From Pisaster brevispinus (taxonomy: Eukaryota; Echinodermata; Asteroidea; Forcipulatida; Asteriidae), in contig JAMKCF010000019.1 in the NCBI GenBank assembly GCA_023634235.1, forward strand, positions 3,162,001-3,226,000: a stretch of 64,000 bases of DNA, in the 5' to 3' direction. Made by a program: the position numbers and the translations under genes. Shown piece by piece: positions 48,201 to 58,085 of the stretch. How positions within the stretch are numbered: position 1 is the first letter of the stretch; the number at the start of each line of letters is the position of its first letter. The notes below the pieces were generated by a model. It saw only the letters and a list, made by a program, of their open reading frames with translations. It did no database searches and was not told the DNA's origin.

Positions 48201-50704
48201 CCATGGCCCTAGCCGTATCTTATACACGGGTGTTTGACGCTTGAAGGCGGACCTGTTTCTGAAGGTGTACTTTGTATGGGGTGGTGTGTGAGTTCGTCAT
48301 TTTGAACTGTTTAAGCCTGCGTCGAAGAGACGACATTGGGCGCTACAGAGGAGTGGGCAAGGCCAAACTCCAAGCTTTTCAATACTACCGCCACCAATGG
48401 CACAGCTTTAATTGAGCATCGCTGGATTGACCGGTGGCACGGTGAACTGTATAACTATATTTACACTGATACCCTGAGAAACTACATTATCTTGTTGGAA
48501 GCTGGAAGCTCAAAGCTGGTCCAATACAGTTTTATAGAGACGAGAGAGTTTTGACGATCAAATATTTTTGGTTAATACTAGTAACTGTGATTTAAACTGG
48601 TACCACTTTTAATTACACATTTGTATCCAGTACAATAATTTGAGGTACCAGATTAAGTTTTGCATACTTGTGCATTTACATAATCAAAGGGTGTGACTCA
48701 AATTTGTGTGATACACTCCATGGGTTTGGCTATACTCGTACGTATAGTTGTATGATCTTGAAATTTAATAATAATGTAAAGGTAATTTCAGAATCAATTA
48801 CTTTTGTGTCATTGGAGGTGTCACTGAATTAGTTTTAGTATCCACACAAACAATCATTCTTTTGTGATCTAGTGGGATCAAAAACTAATTTCTTATAACC
48901 TGTGGTGGTTTATTTTCAATTACAAGAGAAGGATTTACTTTGAGGAATTTAAATAAAAACCCTCGAAGAGTTTATTGTATTTCAGTATTTACCTTAGATA
49001 ATTTCATTGACAAACTCAATCAATTTGTAAATAGATAAGTTCCACACCGAATCGATATATATATAGTTGGGACTAATTCAATCATGTTCATTCTGGCTAG
49101 AAATTGTAAATACTCAGAAGTGAAAGAAGCCAAGTGGTGAAATAAATTGTATATAAATCTGTAAATATTACATGAATTTGTCCCTGCTGTAATTATTTTG
49201 GGTTTGCAATCTAATCTTTGTTATCTTTCCGGTCGCAGTACAAAGGGTCTTAGGACAAACTGTGACACAGAGTTTCAAATCTTACAACTGATTTCTTTTG
49301 TTCATGAATACTATTATAAATATCTTCTTTAATTCTTATTGTTAAACTTCTTTGATAAATAATGTTTTTCTTGAGATAGGTCAATAATATTTTCTGAGCT
49401 TTTAAACTGTAATACTGTGAAGAGCTTTAAATCTTAAATGTGTATTTCAGCACTTTATAAATGCTCCTTAATATTATTTAAATTGTAGACTCTTTTGTCA
49501 CAAAGTTTGAAGAAAGGTCTAAAGCATATTTTATGATAATATCCACTGTTTTTCAACTTCCCTCACCTAATATTTATTTTTCAATATCTATTGCCCCCCC
49601 AAAAAAACACAGGACCGAAGAGAATCAAAACGGACATAGTAAGCCAGTCAAACTAGACAAGCTTGGTCTGGTCAGTAACGCGGAGGGAAATAACTCGACG
49701 TCTAGTGACAAAAGACCCAAGGATCCCGGAATCCGCTTCCGTATTGGGAAAAGTGAGTTGGAAGCAGTCCCCTTTTTTTTTCTCTCTCTTTTCAAAATCT
49801 ATACTTAGGTCAGGCACTGAGCAAAGGTGAGACTCTAATCTGGATCTCTTCACATTTGGGTCAAGAGATGTCAGTCTCAGTGCTTACTCAACTCTTATGC
49901 TACTGTTTTTCGGACTTTTGAGTCCGTGCCCTGGTTGTGGTCTCTGCATGTGTGGTGTGTCATAGCCAAGCGGTCTAGTATGCTGGACTGAGATTCTAGT
50001 GGCTTAAAGGTCCTAAGGGTGTGGGTTTGAATCCTGATCGTGGCACTTGTGTCCTTGAGTAAGACACTTAACATCAATTGCTTCTCTTCACCCAGGAGTA
50101 AATGTGAGGGCAGAAATTGTTTATAAGGTTGATCAAATGGTGCGGTAGATACTTGGTAGCACAGGCTGTATACTCACCAGGGAGCTGAGATGGCTTAAGG
50201 AATTAATTAAATGACCCAATGACTGGGATAATCATTTTCATGCACGATGAGGTGGATCTCGGGACTAAAAATGTCCATTATTATTATTTTTGTGAAATCT
50301 TTGGTTATTAGGCCCTTTCACACAGGACATCAAGTGACCATGACTAATGAACCATGGACACATTTTAAGGCGAGGTTAATGAAAAAGAAACCTGTAAGAT
50401 TCCTTCTCACTAACTAGCTACCTTGTCTAACTAACTAGCTACCTCGTCTGACTATAAACTAGCTACCTCGTCTAACTTAACTAGCTACCTTAATCTAACT
50501 AACTAGCTACCTTAATCTAACTAACTCGCTACACCTTGTCTCTTTTCTCTCAAAGAATCCAGAAATGTCCAGCTGTCCCTACAGGCCATGTTTGAAGGAG
50601 AGCTGGATGAGGAGAACATCGGCCCGGAGGGTCTGGAAGACAGTGAGGATCTTGATTTGGATGAGAGCGAGCCAATCGCCTACACTCTCAACAACGCTGT
50701 TTAG
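28222..50704 (+). CDS. TPCN3: Two-pore channel, TPC3-like, 19 coding exons
   Basis: Two-domain voltage-gated cation channel of endolysosomal or plasma membranes. Coding exons: 28222-28428, 31487-31569, 32959-33079, 33612-33740, 33836-33958, 34892-35010, 35720-35824, 36321-36447, 37409-37610, 38229-38373, 38993-39157, 39883-39953, 40759-40840, 41293-41362, 45271-45508, 46234-46324, 46779-46892, 49613-49752, 50556-50704; 2481 nt, 826 aa. Domain I: S1 about 106-125, S4 with Arg203/206/209, pore TTANSPDVMMP (filter Thr289-Ala290-Asn291), S6 about 305-333. The linker holds an EF-hand-like loop 398-409. Domain II: S4 with Arg547/550/553, N-glycosylation sequon Asn626, pore FELMVVNQWH (filter Val658-Asn659-Gln660). 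The C-tail is acidic. The regular domain-II S4 arginines and VNQW favour TPC3 over TPC1 or TPC2, from memory. Intron 15 is AT-AC. The 5' UTR was not resolved. Confidence 0.95.
28519..28673. mobile_element. Uninterrupted AGGCCTGG-family element
   Basis: 'caggcctggagggcaaggcc' to 'gtgtaattccagg', matching the element at 9373-9525. It lies in TPC intron 1. Confidence 0.8.
29617..29763. mobile_element. MITE, 'ggggtcgatttcacaaag' family
   Basis: The termini 'ctggggtcgatttcacaaag' and 'ttttgtgaaattgacccctgg' are inverted; the interior pairs 'gactagtcttatctgaagttaggacc' with 'ctaggactagtcctaagttagg'. It folds into one long hairpin. TPC intron 1. Confidence 0.85.
30520..30733. mobile_element. GGGCCCAATTTCATAG-family MITE
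   Basis: 'ggcctagtttcatagggcctgcttt' to 'cagctctatgacattgggccca'. The internal 'accagatcagggttaccaacc' matches 4203-4388. It contains a small internal duplication 'gactgcttagttttgctaa' (twice). Confidence 0.8.
31137..31240 (+). repeat. 17-bp minisatellite, GCATGGTGAGATRCGT
   Basis: Seven consecutive near-copies of 'gcatggtgagatacgcg'-type units in TPC intron 1, about 250 bp upstream of exon 2. Confidence 0.85.
32543..32730. mobile_element. GGGCCCAATTTCATAG-family MITE
   Basis: 'atggcccttttcacaaaaagtagctaagcac' to 'taagcagctctatgaaattgggct', with internal 'accagaataaggttaccagcc'. TPC intron 2. Confidence 0.8.
34010..34765 (-). repeat. Two clusters of the GGAGGGTTGACTGTG-unit repeat
   Basis: 34010-34165 and 34480-34765 both read, on the - strand, units with 'tagtaggagggttgactgtg' and 'gcaggctggcatag'; the second also has the head 'aacattttcaagtgagttgacaaac'. 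Between them lies unrelated single-copy-looking sequence. TPC intron 5. Confidence 0.8.
35047..35425. mobile_element. Hairpin-centred repeat, copy 1
   Basis: Ends are 'aaaggcagggtataacttttggtaa' and 'attgccaaaggtgtaccctaac'. A central perfect hairpin lies at 35228-35261. A second copy is at about 58660-58970. TPC intron 6. Confidence 0.8.
36572..36765. mobile_element. GGGCCCAATTTCATAG-family MITE, eroded
   Basis: 'cccaaattcatggacctgcttaagcac' to 'aaagcagctttatgaaattgg', with internal 'accataacaaggttaccagcc'. TPC intron 8. Confidence 0.7.
36880..37150 (-). mobile_element. Family A SINE, reverse
   Basis: The - strand head 'gtggcgttgccgagcggtc' and 'catgagttcaagtccaggtct' are A/B-box-like. The rest of the body runs to about 36880. 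It lies just upstream of TPC exon 9 and is partly contained in the tandem duplication 36983-37429. Confidence 0.75.
36983..37429 (+). repeat. ~218-bp tandem duplication copying the exon 9 splice acceptor
   Basis: 36983-37200 and 37211-37429 are nearly identical; I see two substitutions ('ggccttgc'/'ggccatgc', 'ggcaacgcc'/'ggcatcgcc') and one T-run length difference. Ten bases separate them. Each contains the SINE head, the 'gttacacag' acceptor and the first 21 nt of TPC exon 9; only the second continues into the real exon. Confidence 0.92.
37671..38095 (+). repeat. G-rich (TTGGG)n-like minisatellite
   Basis: An almost uninterrupted run of 'ttggg' units with substitutions; 37680-37712 is a pure (GGGTT)n block. 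All the G runs are on the sense strand of TPC intron 9, starting about 60 bp after the exon 9 donor. The 60-97 codon frames here (Gly/Trp/Val-rich) are artefacts. Confidence 0.9.
38620..38905 (-). mobile_element. Family A SINE, reverse, head missing
   Basis: 'cccttctcttatagataagtg', 'gggttcttttacgtgcatta' and 'catcccatccgaaggatgaagc' on the + strand match the reverse of the SINE body. It ends about 90 bp before TPC exon 11. Confidence 0.75.
39175..39500 (+). repeat. Self-complementary GTACTCGAGTAC minisatellite
   Basis: Tandem, variable units of about 10-11 bp around 'gagtactactcgagtac' begin some 20 bp after the exon 11 donor. Scattered related units continue to about 39800, and a smaller cluster lies at 5008-5062 in MRPL48 intron 4. 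Confidence 0.85.
41440..41990. mobile_element. Large inverted-repeat element, copy 1
   Basis: The left arm 'gaattggagttcctcagactaaaaatactgttgc...caggggcaagctttt' is the imperfect reverse complement of the right arm 'aaaagcttgccccaaccat...aacactagtctgaggaattccaattg'. Homologous sequence recurs at 51770-52175. TPC intron 14. Confidence 0.7.
42185..42600 (-). pseudogene. 5'-truncated non-LTR retrotransposon (LINE) 3' end
   Basis: The - strand frame 42551-42303 (82 codons) ends with LPLHIRQADSLQIFKGLLKTHLF, the typical last residues of CR1/L2/jockey-like reverse transcriptases, with FYGQRAYHFIAPLLWSDLP before it. Its 3' UTR then runs to 'gcgccatataaatgtctc' and an (ATT)n tail at 42188-42216. Only the tail of the ORF remains. 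TPC intron 14. Confidence 0.85.
43004..43104 (+). other. Exon-like segment in TPC intron 14, probably not constitutive
   Basis: After a good acceptor (pyrimidine-rich 'tgttttgcttatag') comes a 33-codon open frame with balanced composition (starts FSPQTHHDHDHIS) and a possible donor 'ctacag|gttcat'. Its length is not a multiple of three. If joined to exon 15 it would shift frame and reach a stop within about 20 codons. Conserved TPC structure needs exon 14 joined directly to exon 15. Confidence 0.3.
43540..43862. mobile_element. Two adjacent MITEs of the GGGCC-AATTTCATAG group
   Basis: The first (about 43540-43663) ends 'aagcagctctatgaaaatggcccc'. The second (43664-43862) runs 'tggggccaatttcatagagctgcttaagcac' to 'taagcagctctatgaaattgggccca'. 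The second is the best preserved copy of its family in the window. Confidence 0.85.
45509..46233 (+). other. U12-type AT-AC intron (TPC intron 15)
   Basis: Donor ATATCCTTT at 45509-45517 is the exact minor-spliceosome consensus. TTCCTTAAT at 46216-46224 matches the U12 branch site, and the AC acceptor at 46232-46233 lies about 10 nt downstream, with no polypyrimidine tract. Joining here gives VVNQWH-VITDGFV-LVTNK in frame; no GT-AG alternative restores this conserved pore sequence. Confidence 0.9.
46388..46570 (+). mobile_element. tRNA-headed SINE-like repeat, family C
   Basis: Starts 'gaattggagatcagcttggtgcag' and has B-box-like 'ggttcaaatcctgcc', then 'cacatgtggattgggctttcagtccc'. Relative at 11534-11750. 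TPC intron 16. Confidence 0.65.
46895..46990 (-). mobile_element. LINE 3'-tail fragment
   Basis: The - strand ends 'gcgctatataaatgccagttt' with an ATT-rich run, resembling the 3' end of the LINE at 42185-42600. Confidence 0.55.
46991..49612 (+). other. TPC intron 17, largely unique AT-rich sequence
   Basis: Most of this 2.7-kb intron shows no recognisable repeat or exon. The overlapping - strand frames at 47833-48227 have Cys/Ser-rich products that resemble nothing known to me and lack splice support. Confidence 0.45.
49958..50290 (+). mobile_element. tRNA-derived SINE, family D
   Basis: A box 'catagccaagcggtctag', B box 'gggtttgaatcctga', body 'cttgtgtccttgagtaagacactt', then 'ttcacccaggagtaaatgt' and a terminal (ATT)n at about 50278-50290. 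Relative at 19950-20270. TPC intron 18. Confidence 0.8.
50395..50540 (+). repeat. CTAACTAGCTACC tandem array before the last TPC exon
   Basis: Six irregular copies of 'taactagctaccttgtctaac' type, 24-28 bp apart, ending about 15 bp upstream of the exon 19 acceptor (AG at 50554-50555). Confidence 0.85.
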
Positions 50705-51579
50705 GAAACCAGCTCGCCAAGAAAAAGAATGAGGACCCAGCGGCGGGAAATTGTCAACTTTAGACTGGGCCCTTTTTTTTATTATAAAGCTTCTAAGCAC
50801 AACAAAATTACTAAACACAACAATTTAGTCTTAGCTGAAGTGGGTAACCGGCCAAAATTATTTGTAATGGCCATTGCTCATGCCTGGTTCCCTGCCAGGT
50901 TTTAGCTGAAATTGGCAGCCAGCCAAAATTGACTAGTCCTTGAAATCTTGTTGTGATCTTCGGGGGAAATGCTCAGAAGGGGAAATTATTCTTGACAATC
51001 TCATTAGTTTCATGATTCTCTAGTCTGATACTCAAGTATTAAAACTAGTTAATTACTATTCTTGCTACAATTTTTTTTATTTTGATAATGAAATTGTGAA
51101 GGACTCCTAAAATTTCATGTGTAAGGGTGGGTGAGTTAGTCTGCGTTAATTTTCAAAATGTACACATTTTTGGGGGTAGTTTTGTAAGCAGTTACCAACA
51201 GCCATTTCCTTTGTATTCTAAATTCAAGACACATTTGAATGTATTACACATATATTTACAGTAAACAGTTGTTGTCTTTCTATAAAGTTATATTCAAACA
51301 TTAAATATTTCGATCTATAGAATTCAATTTTAGTGTTTATGAAAATAGATTGTTCTTATAACTTTAATTGTACTCTTTCATCAATAATGTTTATCAGTAT
51401 TAAGATGGCAATATATCTAAATGACCTTTACAAATTTAAGTAACCCAGATTATTAGCGTGCTTTCAGAAGTTATTGAAATACCAGTCAGTCATTCCAGTG
51501 TGGTCGTGTTCAACTTTGGCTAAGAAATACTGTTGCTACACCCACAACTTGTTGGCATAATGTGGCGACTCCATGGGTC
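50705..51579 (+). other. Probable start of TPC 3' UTR
   Basis: AT-rich, no coding. ATTAAA at about 51300-51305 is a possible weak poly(A) signal. An eroded GGGCCC-AATTTC-type MITE trace with 'taagcacaacaaaattactaa' lies at 50768-50910. Confidence 0.4.
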
Positions 51580-52175
51580 AACAATTTCAAAGAGGTGCTT
51601 AACGGCCCATTTTGTGCTTACTGTACATGCTTCCATTTCATAGCACTGCTAAATGTAAGCACATGAAAAGGTATGCTAACCTTCCAGTGCTTACTGTATG
51701 AAAATGAGTGACGTAATAATGCAAATCCATGATGAATGCGCAATTGTGGATGGGTGGTTGGTGTCTGTTATGTAACAATGGAAAAGTTTGCCCCTGACCA
51801 TGTGGTTTAGCAACGTCGGAATTAGCTAATTGTGAAATAGATTTTTAATAATGTCTGGGACATTGACTATTAAGTCATGACTAAACACTCAAGTTGCATT
51901 CGCCAGACTAATGACAGTGTTGCTGGGTCACATGGTTTGGGGGACAAGCTTCTGTATAGCAGTCTCCTGATGGGCAAAGCCTGGTAACCAATTATGCCAT
52001 ACACATTCATTCAAAATTGTGCATGGGTGCTCACCATTCCTTACTTAACTACGCAACCTCCAGATCGGCAAATACTGGTACCCGTGTGCCACAATTTTTA
52101 TTAGAAATTGTGTATGGGTGTTTGCTGTCTCTTATGTAACTATGCAGAAACCTGCCCCTAACCATGTGTAGTCTG
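51580..52175. mobile_element. Two MITE-type repeats, second copies
   Basis: 51580-51760 repeats the interior of 9351-9761 ('caatttcaaagaggtgcttaa', 'cttactgtatgaaaatgagtgacgtaa'). 51770-52175 repeats the 41440-41990 family ('cccctgaccatgtggtttag', 'cagatcggcaaatactggtacc'). Confidence 0.65.
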
Positions 52176-52383
52176 AGGGCCTTGTCACACGAGGCAACTT
52201 TTCCAGGCAACTTGGAGGCAACCAACCGCAGTGTACGCTACAGGACCACTTTGGTGGCACATGAATAACTTTTCAAACAATGTCTTACGATCCTCAAGAA
52301 AAATACGTGAACATTCAAATGTGAGTTTCTTTTCTTCTTGGAACTGGTTACCAGTAAATTGCCCCGTGTGACATGGCCCTTAG
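52170..52383. mobile_element. MITE with GGGCC-TTGTCACACG ends
   Basis: 'gagggccttgtcacacgaggcaactt' and 'aaattgccccgtgtgacatggccctta' form terminal inverted repeats. Confidence 0.8.
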
Positions 52384-52859
52384 GAAATCAAATTGAGCCT
52401 TCACTTGTGACTGACCAAGGCATTGTACCAGACACTATTTAAATCTACCTTGCAACTGGCGTATATTCATGTGCTGTATAATTATAGTAGTATATAAAAC
52501 ACTGTCATTAGAAGTTTTATTAGAACTTTAAAAAAAAGCAAGTATTCTATTCTTCATTCAGATATTTTAAGAATTGGGTAATGCATTAATAACTCTGTTG
52601 CTACATTCCAATAGGTATTCATTCATTACTATGTTGTAATGATATTGTTATATGTATTGATATTATTAAACCACTGCACAATTGCTATAGTTATCAATTT
52701 TTATAGTATATCAAAATTTCTATATTCCAGGGCAAATACGGCAGGAAATCATCCACGAATAAATTGCTTCATATATGTACATGTATTATTTTCCACTTGT
52801 AATTTGTTCCTTCTGGTCAGTTTTTTGTTGTTGTTGACGCTTTGGAGTCAGTGCTATAC

Positions 52860-53710
52860 CTTCTCTTGATTCAAAGAGAGTGATAGACACTATTAGTAAA
52901 AGTTTTGTCAATCTTATAATGCTGTTCACCATTTCTTAAAATCAAAGTGAGTAAGCAGTTGTGCTGTACACCTTGTTTTGATGCAAGAGAGTATGCGTAC
53001 AGATGACGACTCTGATTCACAGGCTGATAAAAACTAGTATTGACGGTTTCCTCAATATTACTTTAAATCAAAGAAAGTAACCATAACAGTATTGCTGTAC
53101 TTGTGTACGTTATATTGATTCAAGAGAGTATGCACACTTTTGACTGTTCATGATGTACTATATCTTGATTCAAATGGTGATACAAATTAGTATTAACAGT
53201 TTTGCCGACATAGTCATGCTATTCATCATTCCTTAGTTCAAAGATGATGACTCTCTATATTGTACCTTATTGTGACTCAAAGAATGATAAAAAAAACTAG
53301 TATTAACAGTTTTGAGTAACCGACTGGGTAAATTGTAAAATAATTGGTGTTGAACAAGGACAAATTTACTAGAGAGGGATTTGAACCAGCGACCTCCGGA
53401 TTATGTTGGCGGTCTCCCCATTGAAAGTTTTGTTAACAAAGCCATCCTTCGAAAGAACTGTTCCTTTAATCAAAGAGAGAAAGCTTATCAGTAATACCTT
53501 ATCTTTATTCAAGAGAGTAAGCTTACTGACGACTCTTGTACGCTAGCTTCATTCAGAAGAAGTATTGTAACGCAAAGTTCAAATACTGTACCTTCACTTA
53601 ATTTAAAGGAAGTGAGAAAATGCAGTTGGAAGACTAAGGATTCCAGTTGTAGGATTGTATTCCGTTGTCTGAAATACTGTACCTTATATTGATTCAAAGA
53701 GGTAAAGTTC
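52860..53710 (+). repeat. Degenerate array of TTGATTCAAAGAGAGTAA-type units
   Basis: About eleven occurrences, including 'ttgattcaaagagagtgat', 'ttgattcaagagagtatgc', 'tttaatcaaagagagaaagc', 'tttattcaagagagtaagc' and 'ttgattcaaagaggtaaag', at irregular 50-110-bp spacing with 'actagtatt(a/g)ac(a/g)gtttt' segments between. Confidence 0.75.
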
Positions 53711-54369
53711 AGTGCCAACATAACACTTCTATATTTGTACTTCTTTCTTGTGTATATTTGTTTTGTATGACAGCAATATTTCCAGAGAAAATTATGATAC
53801 GTTATGTTAAATACAGTCCCACCGTAAAAACTCGTTGTTTTTGTTGTTCTTTGTTTTTACCACATGCCGATTGTAATTCTCGTTAACACTTCATGCATGC
53901 AGAATCACAAATTTCATCAAGAGTAGGCCTAATAGCTCGATATCCAAATCAACCTGTCATCCTATCTTCTCAATTATTAACCAAACAAAGACAGCGCCGA
54001 AACTACTGTCAAGTTTTAGGGGGCACACGGGGTGCACCATTATTTTCTAGGGGGCTCTTCTAGCTAAATAAACGGTTGTAGTTTCCGTTAACATTTTTCT
54101 TAAACAATCCCCTTTTCAGCGCTCTTGTTGTGCCATTATCTATTCTTTTAATAAGATAATCTGACGTGAGTGAAAAACAAATACATTATCTGCGTGTTTA
54201 AAATGAAATCAATCTGACAGATCAAAAAGTCAATAACCAGTCAGTGCCACTTATTTCTACGGAGCTCTAGAAGTGCCATCCGGCTCCTCCGTCATCAATA
54301 TTTAGGAGCAGTGTGCTTTTTGCAAGGTGCTTCAACATGAAACGGAGCAAGGAGCCGGACTCTGAGCCC

Positions 54370-54735
54370 GATTCGAGGTTTGTGGGAAGCCTGAAAAGTA
54401 GCCCAAGACCTAAGATGTAGCCCGACCCAACATGTAGCCCCCAACTCTTCTTACCTACATGTTGCTCAGACCTGAATGTAGCCCGGACCGGAATGTAGCC
54501 CAACAGTGTACGTAAAAAGTAGTCTTGACCTAAATTTAACCCCAACACTTGACTGATGCAGCTCGGACCTATTTGCCCGGACATCTAGGCCTAAATGTAG
54601 CTCGAGCCTACATGTAGTTTCAACTCTTTACCTGACTCTATATATAGCCAATACCTAAATGTAGCCCGACCTTTGAACCTTATTGTAGCGTGATTTAAGT
54701 TTGGGTCTATATTTAAAAATTGGGGCTACAATATT
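54370..54735 (+). repeat. AATGTAGCCCGRCC degenerate tandem repeat
   Basis: Units such as 'catgtagcccccaactctt', 'gaatgtagcccggacc' and 'aaatgtagcccgacctttg' at 14-30-bp spacing. The same motif fills 62205-62375. Confidence 0.8.
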
Positions 54736-57554
54736 AAGGACCACCCAGACATCTAAAGCGTTTTACTGGCTTTATTAGCTGACTCCATGCATTCATGAAA
54801 TTATTTTAAATTTGCCGTCGTGTTGTCCCCTTTAAAATGTTAACGCCAAGCATATACCCATCTGCCTGGCTCTGTTGGTAAATAATACATATTTATCTAG
54901 TATTTCACGAGAGAGATTCTCTCAATGCTTTGCGTCAGGAAATGAAAAGGTGAAGAAAACAAAACTTCACCTATTTTTTCTTTTTTTCCCCCTCTTGGTT
55001 GTTGATGATTCTGATGATGTTAGCAGATGTTTGATCAGTATCAAGTTGTTAAGTTGGTCTCTTTTCATGGTGGTTTTTTTTTTATGTGCGGCTGATGGGT
55101 CCGAGGCATATACATTTATAAAGACATTGTCGGCCATCTCAACCCTGGATCAGTTTATGTAAAAAATCTCAATGATCTAGGGATAATTAAAAGAAGTGCA
55201 CACTTAAAAAAAATTACATACGACCATCAATTTATTGCTATCAATGTGAGGACTTTCCTTTGTCCCTCTAACTTAACACTCTCCATAGACTAAAAAAGTG
55301 AGGACACAAAAGTACAAAGGGTTCCCAATATTGAGGACAGCATTGTTTGTTTTGTGTTCCTTTGTTCTACTATCCCCACTCTTCTGATAAAACCATTCCA
55401 GTGGTATGTGTTGTTGACTATTAATAATCCCTACATAAGCACAAACAATTTAAATTGGGGGAGGGGGTGTCTAGCTCTGCTTGTTGCCCCCCCCTTTTGT
55501 TTTCTGTCACTTTTCTTGTGTAGAACGCATTTTCATCTAAATTAGGCCAAACTGTTAATAACTGTTTGATTGTATTACTCTAATTATATAAATAATTTTA
55601 TGTGATTTGATGTGAAAGTTATGTGAATTAGAGAATTGAATGCAAATAATACGTTTGGTTATTCTAGCGCTGACTGTGTTTACAATAGTATGGTTGCTCG
55701 GTTTATAATTAATGGTCTAGTTCCTAATTTGCCACACGTTAAATTATGGCTTAGACCTTTTTGTGGTTACCGTACTAATGGACATCGATTCTTTTTGTTT
55801 GTATTTGTTATTTATTTATTTATTTATTTTATTTTGTTGATTAATTTATTGATTTTGTTTTGTAAGTGATATTTTAACATATGTCGTGTTCCCTCTGTTC
55901 GATAGAAATACATATTCCCATTATATCAAAAAGGGGACCATATACTAGCCTTTCTACCCCTCAGTTGGTTACATTTTATCTGAACATTAAAAAAATAAAA
56001 TAAATAAAAACCAGCAAAAACAAGATGGCCGCTGCGTAACAAATATTTGTGATAGTTATCAATCATTTCGTTTCATTTTCGACCCTTACGAGCCGACAGA
56101 CACCATAAATAGACGCCCAAAATTAGCAACATTATGGTTGCCGAACAAAATGTTACAAATCCGGTCTAAAATTGATCACTCCGAAAGACTGTAACTGTAA
56201 TTATTTTTTACGTCATGTACTGCAAGGGCAGATGTGGTGTTGACTGTTTAGTAAGAGTTCCGTATCATCGCCTCTGCGACGGATTTGACTGGTTTACGGT
56301 CGAGTTGGCTCGTCGTATCACTAAGCCCTATTTATTAACGTCTACTTTAATTAACAAGAGCCCGTTTAAAGGGACTTGACATTTATCTGTTTGTTACATT
56401 TCTTTACCTTGGGTCGACCCTTAAACTATTTATTTAATATTTACACAATGTAAATTGATATTTTTTTAACCAACATAAACAACAACAACAACACGGCAGC
56501 AGCAGTTGGTCGTGCTGTGCGTTACTCCGACAGACTAATGTTTCGACATCAGACAAGTGAGCTGTCGGTCAAAATGGGCTGTCGAATTTTTACCCAAAAT
56601 AGTAAACTATAATCATTATACCGACGACTCTTTAAAGTCCGACGGCCCATTCGTCTGAAGCAGCAGTCGGAATATCGATACGGCCCAACAATGTGACAAT
56701 AAGCCGTGAATTTAGCAGGTTGTTAAATAAACTAGACAAATCTATAAGTGGAGGCGTGGGTACAGGTGATGATAAAGAGGCACGGGTACAGATTGCTGCA
56801 TGACCTCAGTGGTGTATCCCCAAGGACCTCCGAGGTTAAGGGATAGATGAGGATGAGATTGGGGAATCGTCATAGCACCTCCGAAATATAATAAAATAGT
56901 ACATAAATGGAGGCTACTTTTACTAGTACATTTTTTCCAGATGTTCTAAAAAAAGGCCGTTGTTGTTGCTGTTGTTGTTCGGGCAAAACATTGGGGAGAA
57001 ATCAGGCACAGCAACAAGAAAAACAACCAGGCAAAGAAAACAAAAATGTTATCCATCTAAAATTTCGGGCACATCAACCCCTCTGCCCCACCCCTTAACC
57101 AACAGTCCTCACACGTCCATGCCCATACCATGCCAATCTTCAAGCATCATTTATGTAGTAATTGTTCCATCATTTAAAAAAAAACATCCATATAACACAT
57201 TTTTTGTTGCCGAAAGATTCTTTCACTGTTGTCAGTCTTACAGAAATATTTGTAACAGTTTGTTGACTTCAGACTTCTACAAATGAAGCATATCGTAATT
57301 CGTTTTGGAATCCACTTCTTCATCCCTCAAGATCGAGAGACACGTTTTATATCATTTGATTCCCCTCTGTGACGTATAATGATTTAAAATGCACATGGGG
57401 TGATGATAACGGGGTCGGTCGTCGAGGCAGTGTTTTGGGGGGCGGGGCGACGGGGTGCGGGTTGCCCAATACGCTGCTGAAGGGCCAACCAAAAGATAGG
57501 AACCGTAACCCCACATTGTGTGAATCGGCCCAACATGCTGCCATCCTGAGTTAA
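54736..57554. other. No gene seen
   Basis: AT-rich intergenic sequence. Open frames at 54875-55162, 55636-55869 and 56960-57286 have low-complexity or hydrophobic products and no splice context. A weak imperfect inverted repeat around 56500-56680 (ccgacagactaatgtttcgacatcagac / gtccgacggcccattcgtctgaag) might be an eroded element. Confidence 0.45.
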
Positions 57555-58085
57555 GCATTTATCTCGACATCATAAAGACAAACAAGTCATCATCCCAAGA
57601 TAAATATCCTAGGGATGTCGACATCCCCAAAACAAACAAGTCATCGTCCCAAGAAACATATTGTGATGTCGACATGCTAATCCTAAATGCAAACACGTCA
57701 TCATCACAAGATAAATATACAGTTAATAGGGATGTCGATATTCTAAAGACAAACAAGTCAACGTCCCAAGAAAACAAATATTGGGATGTCGACATCCAAA
57801 AGATAAAGACGTCATCATCGTAAGATAAATATATAGGGATGTCAACATCCAAGAGACAAACACGTCATCATCTCAAGATAAATACCATTGGGATGTCAAC
57901 ATACTGAGAGGTTGTTTTCTGTCATGCTTGTTTTACCATGACGTCAACTTGAGATAAATTATTTTGGGAAGTCGTCATCATACATTCAAGATGACACCTT
58001 GAGTTCAATTAGCCTGGGATGTCGACACCCTACTAGACTATCTCGGCAAGTCGACATCGTACTCTCAAGACATTGTCATCCTGAA
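57555..58085 (+). repeat. ~58-bp minisatellite with GATGTCGACATC palindrome core
   Basis: About nine units: 'gggatgtcgacatcc', then 'aaagacaaacaagtcatcatc', 'ccaagataaatat', then the next palindrome. The first seven or so are regular; the last few (57900-58085) are degenerate. Confidence 0.9.

Noticed and set aside
47833..48227. Overlapping 99- and 123-residue - strand proteins
   Set aside because: They lie in TPC intron 17 with no splice support, no family resemblance and competing overlapping frames.
57555..58085. CRISPR-like repeat-spacer array
   Set aside because: The 'spacers' between palindromes are homologous to one another, so it is a minisatellite.
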